From the NCBI GenBank assembly GCA_937907305.1, contig CALERQ010000165.1:1-48860 (forward strand): DNA of 48,860 nucleotides, read 5' to 3'. The position numbers and the translations under genes are program-made. Positions 24,703 to 32,346 of this stretch are shown here, one piece after another (position 1 is the first letter of the stretch; the number at the start of each line of letters is the position of its first letter). Source of the DNA: an uncultured Clostridia bacterium. Its GTDB lineage: Bacteria > Bacillota > Clostridia > Oscillospirales > Ruminococcaceae. The notes under the pieces are model-generated. The model ran no database searches. It saw only the letters and a list, made by a program, of their open reading frames with translations, and was not told where the DNA came from.

Positions 24703-25992
24703 TCAGTGCAGCAGTGCATTGGGCAGCACAGTGACGATGCCGGGGATGTAGGTGAAGAGGAACAGATCGATGATGAGGACCGCCAGGAAGGGCAGGACCT
24801 GCCGGATGACCTTCTCCAGACGAACTTCGCAGATGCTGGAGGAGACAAAAAGGTTCATGCCGATGGGCGGGGTGATCTGGCCGATGGAGAGGTTGATGAT
24901 CATGATAATGCCGAAGAAGGTCTTATCGATGCCATAAGCGGTGACCAGCGGAACCAGAACGGGGGTGAGCAGGGTGATGGCGGCGACATTATCCAGCAGG
25001 GCGCCGGCCACAAACAGTGCCAGGTTAATGAGCAGCAGGACGACAGCAGGGCTATCGGTGATGCCGCTGATGGCAGCAACGATCTGATTGGGGATCTGCT
25101 GCATGGTGAGCATCCAGCCGAACACGGCAGCCGCACCGATGAGGAACAGGATCATGGAGGTGCTGACGCCGGTCTTGACGCAGGCTTCGTAGGCTTTCTT
25201 GATATTGAGCTGCTTGAACACGAAGTAGCCGATGATGAAGCCGTACAGAACGGATACGCCGGCAGCTTCGGTTGCGGTGAACTTGCCGCTGTAAATGCCG
25301 CCCAGGATGATAACCGGGGACAGCAGCGCCAGGAAGCTCTGAATAACGATCTTGGCCTTGCTTTGGGTATGGAACTCAGCGATATCCAGTTCGGAAGTGC
25401 CGTAGCCGTTTCTCTTGGCACGGAAGTATTCGACGGCCATAAGGCTGACGCCCATGATGATACCGGGGATGATACCGCCGGTGAACATCTCCAGGACGGA
25501 GACATCGGCGACGATGGCATACATGAGCATGGTGCCGCTGGGAGGAATAATGAGGCCCAGCAGACCGGAGGAGGCGATAACAGCAGCGGTGTATTCTTTC
25601 TTATAACCGGCTTTCTCCATGGGCTCTACCATGATGCCGCCGATGGCAGCGGCCGTAGCGGTGGCGGAACCGGAGATGGCGCCGAAGAACATGCAAGCCA
25701 AAGTGGTGACCATGGAAAGGCCGCCTTTGAACCGGCCTACCACACGGTTGGCCAGATAGATGAGCTTATCGGAAACGCCGCCCAGAGTCATGACCTCACC
25801 GGCCAGGGTGAACATGGGGATGGCCAGCAGGGAAAACTTGCTGACACCGCTGAGGAGCTTCTGGGTGATAATAAGCGCATTGAGGGTGCCGCCCTGCAGA
25901 ATAGTAAGCAGAGAGGCGGTGCCCATCGCCATGCCGATAGGAACAGCGATAAGGAGCAGAATACCGGTGGAAATCAACAGGAATGCAGTCAT
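24703..25992 (-). CDS. dctM: TRAP transporter large permease (DctM family)
   Basis: 429 aa with about 12 hydrophobic segments, the normal DctM length. Family landmarks: 'LLAIPMFTLAGEVM', 'GAISGSATATAAAIGGIM', 'GLLGLIIPPSGTMLMYA' and near the C-terminus 'IGQITPPIGMNLFV', all typical of the ion-transporter-superfamily core that carries substrate together with sodium ions. It overlaps the small permease gene by ATGA (25989-25992), so the two are translationally coupled. With the binding protein and the small permease it forms a complete tripartite importer for organic acids. The neighbouring CoA-transferase and lyase suggest a carboxylate substrate. Confidence 0.95.
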   Translation of the reverse strand: MTAFLLISTGILLLIAVPIGMAMGTASLLTILQGGTLNALIITQKLLSGVSKFSLLAIPMFTLAGEVMTLGGVSDKLIYLANRVVGRFKGGLSMVTTLACMFFGAISGSATATAAAIGGIMVEPMEKAGYKKEYTAAVIASSGLLGLIIPPSGTMLMYAIVADVSVLEMFTGGIIPGIIMGVSLMAVEYFRAKRNGYGTSELDIAEFHTQSKAKIVIQSFLALLSPVIILGGIYSGKFTATEAAGVSVLYGFIIGYFVFKQLNIKKAYEACVKTGVSTSMILFLIGAAAVFGWMLTMQQIPNQIVAAISGITDSPAVVLLLINLALFVAGALLDNVAAITLLTPVLVPLVTAYGIDKTFFGIIMIINLSIGQITPPIGMNLFVSSSICEVRLEKVIRQVLPFLAVLIIDLFLFTYIPGIVTVLPNALLH

Positions 25993-26501
25993 GCGGTGAC
26001 TTCCTCCTTTCCTTTTTTGGCAAAGAGATCGGCGAAGCGGTCTACAATGAGGACGATGAAGTTGAGGATCATGCCAACGGCACCGACACCTACCACAAAG
26101 TAGTACCAGCCATAGGTGATGGGGGAAGAGCCGACGATAACATGCATATTCTCGCCTGTCATCTGGAAGGCCTGGGAGGTAACGACCACCAGGAACGCGA
26201 TGCTGATGAGATCAGCAATGATGAGGATGACTTTGGTGAGCTTTTTGGGCAGCAGGTCCACGAAGAATTCCAGGCGGATCTGCTTATTATTGGCCGTGGC
26301 GGTGCAGGCACCCAGGAACACGCTGCAGACCAGCAGGAATACGATGAGATCCTGCGACCAGGGCAGCGGAACGAACGAGATAAAGCGGGAAATTATCTGC
26401 AGCAGCAAAACCAGGAACATAGCGACCATGACAATGCCCAAAAGGAAATTGCAGGCCTTGTTGACGGCTCCGACCGCAGTTTTCAGCGTTTTACGGAACA
26501 T
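25989..26501 (-). CDS. dctQ: TRAP transporter small permease (DctQ family)
   Basis: 170 aa with four predicted transmembrane helices; the second helix region 'PLPWSQDLIVFLLVCSVFLGA' carries the conserved W-(S/A)-x-(D/E) signature of DctQ proteins, and 'NNKQIRLEFFVDLLP' is the usual cytoplasmic link. It bridges the binding protein and the large permease. The start ATG 26501 has AAAGGAG upstream, and the stop overlaps the large permease start. A strong hairpin separates it from the upstream binding protein gene. Confidence 0.93.
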   Translation of the reverse strand: MFRKTLKTAVGAVNKACNFLLGIVMVAMFLVLLLQIISRFISFVPLPWSQDLIVFLLVCSVFLGACTATANNKQIRLEFFVDLLPKKLTKVILIIADLISIAFLVVVTSQAFQMTGENMHVIVGSSPITYGWYYFVVGVGAVGMILNFIVLIVDRFADLFAKKGKEEVTA

Positions 26502-26538
26502 AGAATTACTCCTTTACTGATAAGAGAACTTGAGGAGG

Positions 26539-26570
26539 GGCAGAGTCGGGCGGGTATGCCCGGCTCTGCC
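26539..26570 (-). other. Intercistronic stem-loop between binding protein and permease genes
   Basis: GGCAGAG-CGGGC pairs with GCCCG-CTCTGCC, a 12-pair stem with one mismatch and no T tract, about 20 bases after the binding-protein stop. Such elements commonly protect the upstream mRNA and give more binding protein than permease. Confidence 0.65.
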
Positions 26571-26589
26571 GCAGAGATGACTCAATCAG

Positions 26590-27600
26590 TTAGCCTTTCA
26601 GCTGGTTATACAGAGCGGTAAATTCATCGCCGTACTGCTTGCAGTAGGACTCGGTTACGGGAGCCAAAGCCTCTTCGAAAGCGGTCAGATCGGGATAGGT
26701 GATAGTAACGCCCTGCTCCTCGATGAACTTGAGGTCGGAAGCTTCGGACTCGGAAACGGTCTTAACATCAGCGGCACAGACTTCCTTGGCAGCGTCCAAC
26801 AGGATCTGCTGCAGCTCGGGAGACAGGCTATCGAACTTGGCCTTGTTCATGATGAGCGGCTCGGAAACATACTGATGATGGGTAACAGCCAGATACTTCT
26901 GAACCTCATAGAACTTGCTGCCGATGATATTGGAGGTGGGGTTTTCCTGAGCGGAAACAATGCCAGTCTGCAGACCGCTGTAGGTATCACTCATGGAAAG
27001 GGTGGTGGGGTTGGCGTTCAGGGCGGTCAGCATATCAGCGATAAGCTTGGCGGAACCGACACGAACCTTCAGGCCGGAGAAATCGGCAGGGGTGTTGATC
27101 TCGTTATTGGAGGTAACAACACGGAAGCCATTGGCGGCCCAGCCCAGGATGGTCATGCCCTGTTTTTCGATAGCGGTATTGAGGGTTGCAGCTACATCGC
27201 TATCAGCAAAAGTGAGAACCTGTTCCCAAGAGGTGAACGCATAAGGCATAGCGATAACATTGAACAGCGGATCATAGTTGGCGAGGTAAGCATCGGGATC
27301 CAGAACCATATCCTGGGTGCCGGACTTAACGGACTCCAGCATCTCGGAGCCGGAGCCAAGCTGCTCGGCGGGGAAGATATTGATGATGAGCTGTCCATTG
27401 GACTTCTCTTCAACGATCTTCTTGAAGGATTCAGCGAGGACCTGATAATGGTGATCGGTGTTGTTGGTGTGGCCCAAGCTCAGCTGGATAGCCTTTACAT
27501 CGTTGCCACCATTGTTGTTACCACCGTTGTCATTGCCGCAGGCGACCAGAGTCAGGATCATAGCCAGTGCCATAATCAGTGCGATGATGCTTCTTTTCAT
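26590..27600 (-). CDS. dctP: TRAP transporter solute-binding lipoprotein (DctP family)
   Basis: 336 aa. The signal peptide ends in the lipobox LVAC with Cys21, followed by an Asn/Gly spacer. The mature part is a DctP-type fold: 'LSLGHTNNTDHHYQVLAESFKK', 'IINIFPAEQLGSGSEMLESVKSG' region, 'MPYAFTSWEQV', 'GWAANGFRVVTSNNEI', 'LKVRVGSAK' (the Arg that usually grips a substrate carboxylate) and 'GLQTGIVSAQENPTSNI'. It is membrane-anchored outside the cell and delivers the substrate to the permeases. The start has AAAGGAAG upstream. A 16-base palindrome and a TACAAT-like -10 lie in the 110-base gap before it, suggesting an internal promoter. Confidence 0.94.
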   Translation of the reverse strand: MKRSIIALIMALAMILTLVACGNDNGGNNNGGNDVKAIQLSLGHTNNTDHHYQVLAESFKKIVEEKSNGQLIINIFPAEQLGSGSEMLESVKSGTQDMVLDPDAYLANYDPLFNVIAMPYAFTSWEQVLTFADSDVAATLNTAIEKQGMTILGWAANGFRVVTSNNEINTPADFSGLKVRVGSAKLIADMLTALNANPTTLSMSDTYSGLQTGIVSAQENPTSNIIGSKFYEVQKYLAVTHHQYVSEPLIMNKAKFDSLSPELQQILLDAAKEVCAADVKTVSESEASDLKFIEEQGVTITYPDLTAFEEALAPVTESYCKQYGDEFTALYNQLKG

Positions 27601-27638
27601 GATTTTCTTCCTTTCTTTTTTGTCCGATTTTTTATCTC

Positions 27639-27654
27639 ATGTGATCGCTCACAT
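27639..27654. promoter_or_regulatory. Palindromic operator-like site before the TRAP genes
   Basis: ATGTGATCGCTCACAT has six-base perfect arms around a four-base centre. On the minus strand a TACAAT hexamer lies just upstream and the binding-protein Shine-Dalgarno site about 25 bases downstream, a typical operator position. The arms resemble a CRP/FNR-type half-site but the spacing is shorter than the CRP consensus. Confidence 0.5.
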
Positions 27655-27709
27655 ATGACCAAATTGTACCGCAACCGTGCGGAAAGGAATACAGGAAATT
27701 AACGGAATC

Positions 27710-28612
27710 TTAGCCGTGGCAGGCCAGCGCCATGCTGCCGCCCAGGTGGGCGTGGATCTCCTCGCACATATCGCGGGCGGTATGGGTGAGCATTTCCAGG
27801 TTATAACCGGTGTGAATGCCCATCTTCTCGCACATATTCACGAGGTCTTCGGTGGCGATGTTGCCCTTGGCGCCGGGGGCGAAGGGGCAGCCGCCCATGG
27901 CCGCCAGGGAGGCATCAAAGTGGGTGATGCCTTCTTCCAGGGCTACGAAAGCATTGGCAATGCCCATGCCATGGGTATCGTGCAGGTGAGCGCAGATATG
28001 ATCCGCACCGACCAGACCGATCATGTGGCGGAGAACTTCCCGTGTATGGGTGGGGGTGGAGATACCGGAGGTATCGGCCAGGCCAAAGTACTCCACACCG
28101 ACGCTGTGGGCCTCTTCCACGATCCAATCCAGACGCTCCAGCGGGATCTCATCGCCAAAGGGAGAACCGAACACGCAAGGCAGGGCCAGCTGAATGCGAA
28201 CATCGCCGGTCTGCTGGGAAGCCAGCTCCTTGAACTGAGCCATGCTCTCCTGAATGGTGCGGCGGGAATTGCGGAGGTTGTGCTCTTCGCTGGCGCTGAC
28301 CACGAAGGACAGCATGTGGGAGCCGGCCGCGACGGCGTCATCGGCACCGCGCTTATTGAGGGCCAGAGTGCTGAGGGTGCAGCCTTTTTCATCGGCGTAG
28401 GGCTTGATTGCCTCAAACACGGCGGCTGCATCGGCCATCTGGGGCATGACCTTGGGATTGACGAAGCTGGTAACTTCCAGCTCCTTGGCACCGCAATCGA
28501 TCATGCGGCGGATGTACTTGATCTTGACTTCGGTGGGAATGAACTCCGCATGGTTCTGCCAACCATCGCGGGGACAGCATTCCTGGATATGGACCTCTTT
28601 AGGAAGTGACAT
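27710..28612 (-). CDS. Hydroxymethylglutaryl-CoA lyase family enzyme
   Basis: 300 aa, full length for the family. HMG-CoA lyase features: Arg15-Asp16 in ECCPRDGWQN (substrate and metal), 'VTSFVNPKVMPQMAD', the metal-binding HLHDTHGMG and the signature MGGCPFAPGAKGNIATED with the catalytic Cys (about residues 241-257). Family reaction: a TIM-barrel, divalent-metal-dependent cleavage of a 3-hydroxy-3-methyl acyl-CoA, for HMG-CoA to acetoacetate and acetyl-CoA. Related enzymes cleave similar branched hydroxyacyl-CoAs, so the true substrate here is open. It lies 18 bases downstream of the CoA-transferase gene, in one operon with a TRAP importer, which argues for a catabolic role on an imported acid. 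Confidence 0.9.
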   Translation of the reverse strand: MSLPKEVHIQECCPRDGWQNHAEFIPTEVKIKYIRRMIDCGAKELEVTSFVNPKVMPQMADAAAVFEAIKPYADEKGCTLSTLALNKRGADDAVAAGSHMLSFVVSASEEHNLRNSRRTIQESMAQFKELASQQTGDVRIQLALPCVFGSPFGDEIPLERLDWIVEEAHSVGVEYFGLADTSGISTPTHTREVLRHMIGLVGADHICAHLHDTHGMGIANAFVALEEGITHFDASLAAMGGCPFAPGAKGNIATEDLVNMCEKMGIHTGYNLEMLTHTARDMCEEIHAHLGGSMALACHG

Positions 28613-28630
28613 GGATTTGTACCCTCCTTA

Positions 28631-29848
28631 TCAGTTGATGACGCCTTCGGCACGGAACGCTTCAAGCTGTTCCTTGGTGAAGCCGAGGGACTCAAAGATC
28701 TCTTCGTTGTTTTCGCCCAGATCCGGAGCGGCCTTGTAGTAGACACAGGGGGCTTCCTCCATCTTGAGGGGATTACCGATGACGGTCAGCTCCTTGGGAG
28801 CATCGGGGTGTTTAACCGGCGCGGGAACCTTGACGAGCATTTCACGCACTTCCACGATGTTCTTATCGTTGGCGGCCTGCTCGCAGTTGTAAATGGGCGC
28901 TACGGGGATACCGGCCTCATCAATGATCTTGCAGACCTCGGAAACGGTTTTATCGGCGGTCCATTTTTCGATGATCTCCTTGAGGGAATCGGCGTTCTTT
29001 TTACGGGACTCGGTATCGCAGTACAGGGGATCCTGGGCCAGTTCCGGCATACCCATGGCAGCGGAAAGCTTTTCAAAGTGCTTATCGGTGCCGGAGGCAA
29101 TAACAAAATAATCGTCCTTGGCCTTGAAGGAATCATAGGGGGCGGAGGTGATGTACTTGTTGCCGGTCTTAACAGGGCTGACGCCGGTGTAAACATACTG
29201 CATCATCTTGGCTTCCATGCCGGAGAAGATGGAATCGACAAGAGCGACATCGATGTGGTTGCCTATGCCGGTTTTTTCACGGTTATACAGAGAAGCGCAG
29301 ATGGCGAAGCCGGCATTCAGACCGCCGAACAGATCGCCGATAGCCATGCCGGCGCGGGTGGGCTCGCTGCCCGGCCAGCCGGTGATGCTCATGCTGCCGC
29401 CCATAGCCTGACCGATGAGGTCGTAGCCGGGACGATTGGCATTGGGGCCATACTGGCCAAAGCCGGAGATAGAAGCATAAACCAGGCGCGGATTCAGCTT
29501 TTTGCACTCTTCATAGCTGAAGCCCAAACGGCCCATAACACCGGGACGGTTGTTTTCCAGCAGTACATCAGCGCTCTTTACCAATTCGCTGAACAGTTTT
29601 TTTCCGTCCTCTGTTTTTAGGTTGATGGCAACACCGCGCTTATTGCGGTTCAGATTCTGGAAATACATGCTCAGTCCACTATTTTTTTCCAAAGGGCGCG
29701 CATTGCGGACGAAGTTGCCGCCGGTGGTCAAGTTTTCCACCTTGATAACATCGGCACCCATATCGGCCAGATACATACCACAGTAGGGGCCTGCCAGGAA
29801 GTCGGTGAAATCGAGCACGCGGATGCCCTTGAGAAGCTGTCTAGTCAT
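28631..29848 (-). CDS. Class III CoA-transferase (CaiB/BaiF family)
   Basis: 405 aa. Family landmarks: 'GIRVLDFTDFLAGPYCGMYLADMGADVIKVE' region at 8-38, 'NRNKRGVAINLKT', 'SISGFGQYGP', 'GYDLIGQAMGG' and 'AGMAIGDLFGGLNAG', where Asp172 is the expected catalytic nucleophile forming the mixed anhydride. It moves CoA from one acyl-CoA to a free carboxylate in the cytoplasm. ATG 29848 is chosen because AGGAGGA lies seven bases upstream and similarity begins there; the frame extends 27 codons further without support. It is first in an operon with the lyase and the TRAP genes, so its likely acceptor is the imported hydroxy-acid (inference). Confidence 0.93.
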   Translation of the reverse strand: MTRQLLKGIRVLDFTDFLAGPYCGMYLADMGADVIKVENLTTGGNFVRNARPLEKNSGLSMYFQNLNRNKRGVAINLKTEDGKKLFSELVKSADVLLENNRPGVMGRLGFSYEECKKLNPRLVYASISGFGQYGPNANRPGYDLIGQAMGGSMSITGWPGSEPTRAGMAIGDLFGGLNAGFAICASLYNREKTGIGNHIDVALVDSIFSGMEAKMMQYVYTGVSPVKTGNKYITSAPYDSFKAKDDYFVIASGTDKHFEKLSAAMGMPELAQDPLYCDTESRKKNADSLKEIIEKWTADKTVSEVCKIIDEAGIPVAPIYNCEQAANDKNIVEVREMLVKVPAPVKHPDAPKELTVIGNPLKMEEAPCVYYKAAPDLGENNEEIFESLGFTKEQLEAFRAEGVIN

Positions 29849-29963
29849 GATAAATCCTCCTGCGGCGCGATACTTTCGCGCCAGAATCATTTTTCGCGCT
29901 CTGGGGGCGGCCGACCCCCAAACACACACAAGATTCGCTTCCGGAAGCTTAATCTACGCTTCC

Positions 29964-29992
29964 ATGATAGCCAAGTATGTCGAAATTGTGAA
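29964..29992 (-). promoter_or_regulatory. Candidate promoter of the CoA-transferase/TRAP operon
   Basis: On the minus strand: TTCACA, a 17-base spacer and TATCAT. A weak -35 fits a gene that needs an activator such as the divergent LysR protein. The leader would be about 110 bases. Confidence 0.45.
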
Positions 29993-30015
29993 ATGCCAAG
30001 AAACGAGCTTGATTG

Positions 30016-30030
30016 ATGCTGTTTTTGCAT
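30016..30030. promoter_or_regulatory. LysR-type T-N11-A box, upstream of the catabolic operon
   Basis: ATGC-N7-GCAT is a perfect dyad that fits the LysR consensus T-N11-A. It lies about 25 bases upstream of the candidate -35 of the catabolic operon, the expected activator position. Confidence 0.55.
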
Positions 30031-30095
30031 AACAGTCAAAGTGCTGTGTTTTTGTTTGATATATTTGTGCAAAAAGCCCACGATTCCAGCGATTT

Positions 30096-30109
30096 TACAA
30101 GTTTTTGTA
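30096..30109. promoter_or_regulatory. Second dyad in the divergent region, near the lysR promoter
   Basis: TACAA-GTTT-TTGTA is a perfect inverted repeat that ends 12 bases before the -35 of the lysR promoter and could serve autoregulation. The rest of the 358-base divergent gap (29849-30206) holds no gene. Confidence 0.4.
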
Positions 30110-30121
30110 TAATGTATTTGG

Positions 30122-30150
30122 TTGCTTTCCCCTGCCCCACATGGTAGAAT
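30122..30150 (+). promoter_or_regulatory. lysR promoter
   Basis: TTGCTT, a 17-base spacer and TAGAAT, about 57 bases before the lysR start codon. Confidence 0.6.
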
Positions 30151-30206
30151 ATTAGGGAAAGCAAAGAGAATACTGTGGCCCAAACGAATGGAGGACACGC
30201 AAAACC

Positions 30207-31103
30207 ATGACGATCTTTCAATTGGAATGTTACTACGCGTTAGCTCAGTCGCTTAATTTTACCCAGACGGCCAGCCAGCAATATATCACCCAGCCAGCCC
30301 TAAGCCGAAGCATCTCCTCGCTGGAAAAGGAGCTGGGAATCAAGCTGGTGAACCGCACCACCCACACCGTTTCTCTGACCCCGGCAGGGCGGGTATTTGC
30401 TGAAGAGTGCCGCAAGATCATAAGCACCTACCAGGATGGCGTGCAGAACGCCCTGACTGCCTCCCAAAGCATCGTAGGGCGGGTACGGCTGGGAGTGCCG
30501 ATCGATTCCTTTGAACCGCTGGCGGTACAGCTGGTGCGGGCCATCACCGAAAAGCACTCCGGTATTCATATTGAGCTGAAATTCAACACCCCGACCAGAC
30601 TGCTGCGTGCGCTGGACGACGACCTGGTGGATGTGATTATTGCCAGCGGCCGCCCCAGAAGTGCCGAAAGCAAGTACCTGCTGGTAGACCGCCGGATGGA
30701 CTATGTAGTAGTATCCTCCATTCATCCCCTGGCGGACCGGGAGGCAGTCTCCTTTAGCGAGCTGCGGTATGAAAACTTTATCGCCATCTCCCGTTCTTCC
30801 TCCATTGCCGGGTATCAATCCATCATAGACCACGCCTCAGCCGGCGGGTTTTCTCCCAATATAGTGGGAGAAGCGGAGACGGTTTCCTCCCTGCTGATGA
30901 TGGTGGCCTGCGGCGTAGGCATCACCGTGCTTTACAAGGAACATCAGCCCATTTCCGCCACCGAAGCGGTGCGGTTTATCCCACTGAAGGGCGAGAAGTA
31001 CTTTAACCGGTATCTCATCTGGAACCGGCTGGATAATTTCTGTCTAGATTCGGTACTGGAGGTTGCGAAAGGACTTTTTACCCCCGAAGCAGAAGATGAA
31101 TAA
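30207..31103 (+). CDS. LysR family transcriptional regulator
   Basis: 298 aa. The N-terminal winged helix-turn-helix is canonical ('NFTQTASQQYITQPALSRSISSLEKELG', with the following 'KLVNRTTHTVSLTPAGRVFAEE'), about residues 16-70. The C-terminal periplasmic-binding-like effector domain (about 88-290) begins 'GRVRLGVPIDSFEPLAVQLV' and includes 'VACGVGITVLYKE'. It is transcribed divergently from the CoA-transferase/lyase/TRAP operon, the standard arrangement for a LysR protein that activates its neighbour in response to a pathway substrate; two dyads in the shared gap are candidate sites. The inducer is presumably the imported acid or its CoA ester (inference). Confidence 0.94.
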   Translation: MTIFQLECYYALAQSLNFTQTASQQYITQPALSRSISSLEKELGIKLVNRTTHTVSLTPAGRVFAEECRKIISTYQDGVQNALTASQSIVGRVRLGVPIDSFEPLAVQLVRAITEKHSGIHIELKFNTPTRLLRALDDDLVDVIIASGRPRSAESKYLLVDRRMDYVVVSSIHPLADREAVSFSELRYENFIAISRSSSIAGYQSIIDHASAGGFSPNIVGEAETVSSLLMMVACGVGITVLYKEHQPISATEAVRFIPLKGEKYFNRYLIWNRLDNFCLDSVLEVAKGLFTPEAEDE

Positions 31104-31133
31104 ATAAAAAGTCTCCCTGCGGGAGCGCGATAA

Positions 31134-31160
31134 AAAGGGACCTATAAGGTCCCTTTCTGT
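31134..31160 (+). terminator. lysR terminator
   Basis: AAAGGGACCT/AGGTCCCTTT around ATA is followed by CTGTTT. The next 180 bases (31161-31340) are AT-rich and hold no gene I can support, only a weak CCAAC/GGTTGG hairpin near 31256-31275. Confidence 0.8.
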
Positions 31161-31340
31161 TTAATATTAGAACATACAACGCTAATTTACACTTTGTGAT
31201 TGCTATTTTGCTTTGCTGTGATGAAAGTGATAAAACAACATTATATACCGATCCAACTTACATGACGGTTGGCTTTTGTTTGATTTTTACCTTTTGACTA
31301 CCCTACCTGATATTAACCTGTACTAAAAATAGGAAAATAA

Positions 31341-31445
31341 AAAGCGCCGTCCCGGGATCACTCCCAAGACGGCGCTTTTCTGTTGTGGATCAGAGCGAAC
31401 ACTTTACGGCGAAGCCGCCACAAAAGAAGTATGTGTTCATCTGAA
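31341..31445 (-). repeat. Structured terminator repeat, copy 2, downstream of tmRNA
   Basis: The reverse complement is a near copy of 1-104, with the same outer GAACAC/GTGTTC hairpin around GGCG/CGCC and the same terminator stem (GCCGTC/GACGGC, near 31344-31377). Here it clearly terminates the ssrA transcript. The two copies are in opposite orientation 31 kb apart. Confidence 0.8.
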
Positions 31446-31452
31446 CCTCGTT

Positions 31453-31797
31453 TGGTGGAGGCGAGGAGAGTCGAACTCCTGTCCGAAAACCAGTCCGCAC
31501 GGCTTTCTACGAGTGTAGCTGTTCTTTTAACATTCCCTCTGCCTCCCGCCGGACAGCAGGCTGAAGGCTTTAGTAGCTCCTGATACAATCACAGGCCCGG
31601 AGCCCTTCCCATGATCGTTCACCACTCATCGACGCCCTCCTGCGGCCGTGGTCCTCCGCAGTCGGACGGCTGCTTAATTAAGCAGCGTACGCGTAATCAG
31701 TGTTAGCGTTTATATTTAAGTTACCCGTTTTATAGAGGTCGAGCGCCTCTACTCGCTTACCCTGTTTCTCAGTCCCCGTCGAAACCGGTACGCCCCC
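31453..31797 (-). ncRNA. ssrA: Transfer-messenger RNA (tmRNA)
   Basis: 345 nt. The 5' end GGGGGCG pairs with the 3' CGCCTCC over seven bases, followed by encoded ACCA. The tRNA-like half contains GGTTTCGACGGGGACTGAG near the 5' end and the T arm GGAGTTCGACTCTCC near the 3' end. The tag reading frame ends at TAA (31678-31680); taking GCT (31705-31707) as resume codon gives A-N-T-D-Y-A-Y-A-A. The resume position is inferred by analogy. tmRNA with SmpB rescues ribosomes stalled on broken mRNA. It lies 17 bases after smpB, so co-transcription is likely. Confidence 0.96.
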
Positions 31798-31814
31798 GTA
31801 TTCACTTTTTTGGT

Positions 31815-32282
31815 TTAGCCACGGCCGCGCATAGCGCGTTCGATATCCCGCTGGGCATCGCGCTTAGCGGCATCGGCACGCTTATCATACAGCTTTTTGC
31901 CGCGGCAGATGCCCAATTCTATCTTGACCCGGCTGCCCTTAAAGTATGCCTGAAGCGGGATAAGGGTGAGCCCCTGCTGCTGTTTTACCAGGCCGTACAG
32001 GCGGTTCAATTCCTTGCGGTGCAGCAGCAGTTTTTTGGGACGCAGCGGGTCACGGTTAAAGATATTGCCTTTCTCATAGGGGCTGATGTGCATTTGCCGC
32101 ACAAAGAGCTCCCCTTTTTCGAAGCTGCACCAGCTGTCCTTGAGGTTCAGGCCGCCGTTGCGCAGGCTTTTTACCTCGGTACCAAACAGCTCGATGCCGG
32201 CTTCCATGGATTCTTCCACAAAGTATTCGTGCCGCGCCTGGCGGTTGGCGGCAATTTGCTTGATTCCCTGCTTTTCTGCCAT
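31815..32282 (-). CDS. smpB: SsrA-binding protein
   Basis: 155 aa, the usual length. Diagnostic SmpB blocks: 'NRQARHEYFVEESMEAGI', 'LFGTEVKSLRNGGLNLKDSW', 'ELFVRQMHISPYEKGN', 'PLRPKKLLLHRKELNRL' and the basic tail 'KKLYDKRADAAKRDAQRDIERAMRGRG', which enters the ribosomal mRNA channel. It binds tmRNA and delivers it to stalled ribosomes. AAAGGAG lies upstream of the start, and an extended -10 promoter overlaps the end of recR. The tmRNA gene follows directly on the same strand. Confidence 0.98.
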   Translation of the reverse strand: MAEKQGIKQIAANRQARHEYFVEESMEAGIELFGTEVKSLRNGGLNLKDSWCSFEKGELFVRQMHISPYEKGNIFNRDPLRPKKLLLHRKELNRLYGLVKQQQGLTLIPLQAYFKGSRVKIELGICRGKKLYDKRADAAKRDAQRDIERAMRGRG

Positions 32283-32315
32283 GTGCGGTCACTCCTTTCC
32301 TTTGGTGGATTTTAT

Positions 32316-32343
32316 ATGATAGCACATTTCTGCGAAATGTCAA
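32316..32343 (-). promoter_or_regulatory. smpB-ssrA promoter
   Basis: On the minus strand: TTGACA, a 16-base spacer and TATCAT preceded by TGC (extended -10). It ends about 34 bases before the smpB start. Confidence 0.7.
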
Positions 32344-32346
32344 GTA

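Noticed and set aside
24706..26103. Long open frame (465 codons) on the plus strand opposite the TRAP permease genes
   Set aside because: Composition is Asp/Gly/His/Gln-rich as expected for the reverse of hydrophobic codons; there is no Shine-Dalgarno site, and the minus-strand genes are certain.
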